Shown: positions 62,807 to 64,000 of the stretch, piece by piece
How positions within the stretch are numbered: position 1 is the first letter of the stretch
Layout of the letters: every line of letters begins with the position of its first letter
Source of the DNA: Porphyromonas cangingivalis
GTDB lineage: Bacteria; Bacteroidota; Bacteroidia; Bacteroidales; Porphyromonadaceae
Assembly: GCF_900638305.1 (NCBI RefSeq)
Contig: NZ_LR134506.1
Span: 868,001 to 932,000 of the forward strand
DNA length: 64,000 bases
Direction of reading: 5' to 3'
Program-made: the position numbers and the translations under genes
Notes under the pieces: generated by a model
Seen by the model: the letters and a program-made list of their open reading frames with translations, nothing else
Told to the model about the DNA's origin: nothing
The model's database searches: none

Positions 62807-64000
62807 ATGGAAAGAATACTTAACACGATCGAAGAAGCCATCGAAGACATCAAAAATGGTAAGATCATCATTGTTGTCGATGATGAAGATCGTGAAAATG
62901 AAGGAGACTTTATTATTGCTGCAGAGAAGGTAGATCCTGAGATCATCAACTTCATGATGAGATATGGACGAGGAGTCCTATGTACACCGATGTCCGAAGA
63001 ACGATGTGCAGAGCTTGAGCTGCCAATGCAGGTACAAGAAAACACATCGGTATACGAAACGCCTTTCACTGTGACTGTCGACCTCATAGGACATGGCTGT
63101 ACTACAGGTGTATCCATGTACGATAGAGCCATGACCATCAAAGCACTCGCCGATCCCAACACCAAGCCGACAGACCTTGCCCGTCCGGGGCACATCAACC
63201 CCCTAAGGGCTCGCAGCAGAGGAGTCTTGCGTAGGGCGGGACACACCGAGGCGGCAGTCGATCTTGCAAAGCTTGCAGGGCTTCAACCCGTGGCTTGTTT
63301 GATCGAAGTTATCAACGAAGACGGAACTATGGCACGTCTCCCTGAACTTCTTGAGATTGCAAAAAGGTTTGACTTCAAGATCATCTCCATCGCAGATCTC
63401 ATTGCCTATCGTCTCAAGTCAGAGTCAATCATGATAAAAGGAGTTGAGGCGGCTCTTCCTACAACCTTTGGAGACTTCAGAATCATCCCATTCAAACAAA
63501 AAAGCAATGGTGTGGAACACGTTGCCTTGGTAAAGGGAGACATCAGCAATGGTGCTCCGGTCTTGGTGCGAGTTCACTCGTCGTGTGCGACAGGCGATAT
63601 CTTCGGTTCTCAGCGTTGTGAATGTGGCGAACAGCTTCACGCTGCGATGCACAAGATTGAAGAAGAAGGCCGAGGAGCAATCATATACCTCAACCAAGAG
63701 GGACGTGGCATCGGACTTTGCAATAAGATACATGCTTACAAACTCCAAGATGAAGGAATGGACACCGTAGAAGCAAACATAGCTCTCGGTTTCCAGCCGG
63801 ATGAAAGAGATTATGGCATAGGTGCAGAGATGCTTCGGGCCATCGGTGTACAGAAGATGAAGCTCATGACCAACAACCCGACCAAACGAGTTGGATTGGA
63901 GTCATATGGACTTGAAATCACAGAGATTATCCCAATAGAAGTAACACCAAACAAATACAATCGTTCATACCTCCAAACAAAAAAGGATCGTATGGGACAC
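62807..64000 (+). CDS. ribBA: Bifunctional RibBA (3' end cut by window)
   Basis: The frame runs from ATG 62807 to the window end (398 codons) and lacks only the last few residues. The N-terminal 3,4-dihydroxy-2-butanone 4-phosphate synthase domain (about 1-200) has [16 protein letters not shown] and [14 protein letters not shown]. The C-terminal GTP cyclohydrolase II domain (about 205-398) has zinc cysteines in [20 protein letters not shown] and [13 protein letters not shown]. The two halves supply both precursors for riboflavin. It follows lptG by 22 nt and is probably co-transcribed with it. ribD and ribH are elsewhere in this window. Confidence 0.95.
   Translation, partial: MERILNTIEEAIEDIKNGKIIIVVDDEDRENEGDFIIAAEKVDPEIINFMMRYGRGVLCTPMSEERCAELELPMQVQENTSVYETPFTVTVDLIGHGCTTGVSMYDRAMTIKALADPNTKPTDLARPGHINPLRARSRGVLRRAGHTEAAVDLAKLAGLQPVACLIEVINEDGTMARLPELLEIAKRFDFKIISIADLIAYRLKSESIMIKGVEAALPTTFGDFRIIPFKQKSNGVEHVALVKGDISNGAPVLVRVHSSCATGDIFGSQRCECGEQLHAAMHKIEEEGRGAIIYLNQEGRGIGLCNKIHAYKLQDEGMDTVEANIALGFQPDERDYGIGAEMLRAIGVQKMKLMTNNPTKRVGLESYGLEITEIIPIEVTPNKYNRSYLQTKKDRMGH

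Overview
The window is chromosomal DNA of a member of the Bacteroidales, most likely a Porphyromonas-type organism. The evidence is a short 290-residue primary sigma factor without region 1.1, many start sites preceded by the Bacteroidetes promoter (-33 TTTG-like, -7 TAnnTTTG), a GldH lipoprotein, a TonB-dependent receptor with an N-terminal carboxypeptidase-regulatory-like domain, a Rho with a very long disordered insert, and a 16S rRNA of Bacteroidetes type. Genus assignment is inference; no database search was possible.

Layout. 1-7.3 kb: the end of a 5'-nucleotidase, an M24 peptidase and an alkaline phosphatase, then ribD facing prmC-recX-comF. 7.3-18.6 kb: housekeeping genes (rpoD, rpmH, ahpC, sdaA, ribH, tRNA-Tyr, rho), a VanX-like dipeptidase, a gamma-carbonic anhydrase, aminopeptidase P and a DUF4301 protein. 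19-27.7 kb: an Fe-alcohol dehydrogenase, two lipoproteins (a BACON-metzincin and a GH51-like protein), a BadF-family protein that has lost its kinase motifs, a NamZ exo-muramidase, and uvrB. 27.7-29.05 kb: a complete IS256-family element with an 8-bp target duplication, inserted in the hairpin that follows uvrB. 29-37 kb: an M16 peptidase, mnmA-metG, tRNA-His, a stand-alone PAS protein and truA. 37.3-38.8 kb: a 16S rRNA gene with no 23S, 5S or spacer tRNAs anywhere in the window. 39.2-46.6 kb: a phosphate-uptake and signalling locus (pstS-pstC-pstA-pstB-phoU, then a PhoB/PhoR-type pair), bracketed by two arrays of related 22-nt repeats. 46.7-49.2 kb: ricT-gldH-crp. 49.6-54.2 kb: a TonB receptor, then prfB with a programmed +1 frameshift, then efp. 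54.5-57.2 kb: three secreted proteins of unknown function and a broken small gene. 57.5-64 kb: a lactate/malate dehydrogenase-like protein, nnrD, a START-like protein, lptG, and ribBA, which runs off the end.

How the genes fit together. Phosphate scavenging is strongly represented: a secreted nucleotidase and phosphatase at the left edge, and the whole Pst/Pho locus with 11-nt direct repeats upstream of pstS that look like a PhoB box. Cell-wall and peptide salvage is suggested by the NamZ glycosidase, the VanX-like dipeptidase and several peptidases. Riboflavin genes are split over three places (ribD, ribH, ribBA).

The observations I rate highest are the unlinked 16S gene with its own promoter, processing stem and terminator; the pseudokinase translationally coupled to NamZ; the PstS-like insert inside PstC; the 22-nt repeat arrays around the pst-pho locus; and the IS insertion that split a terminator.
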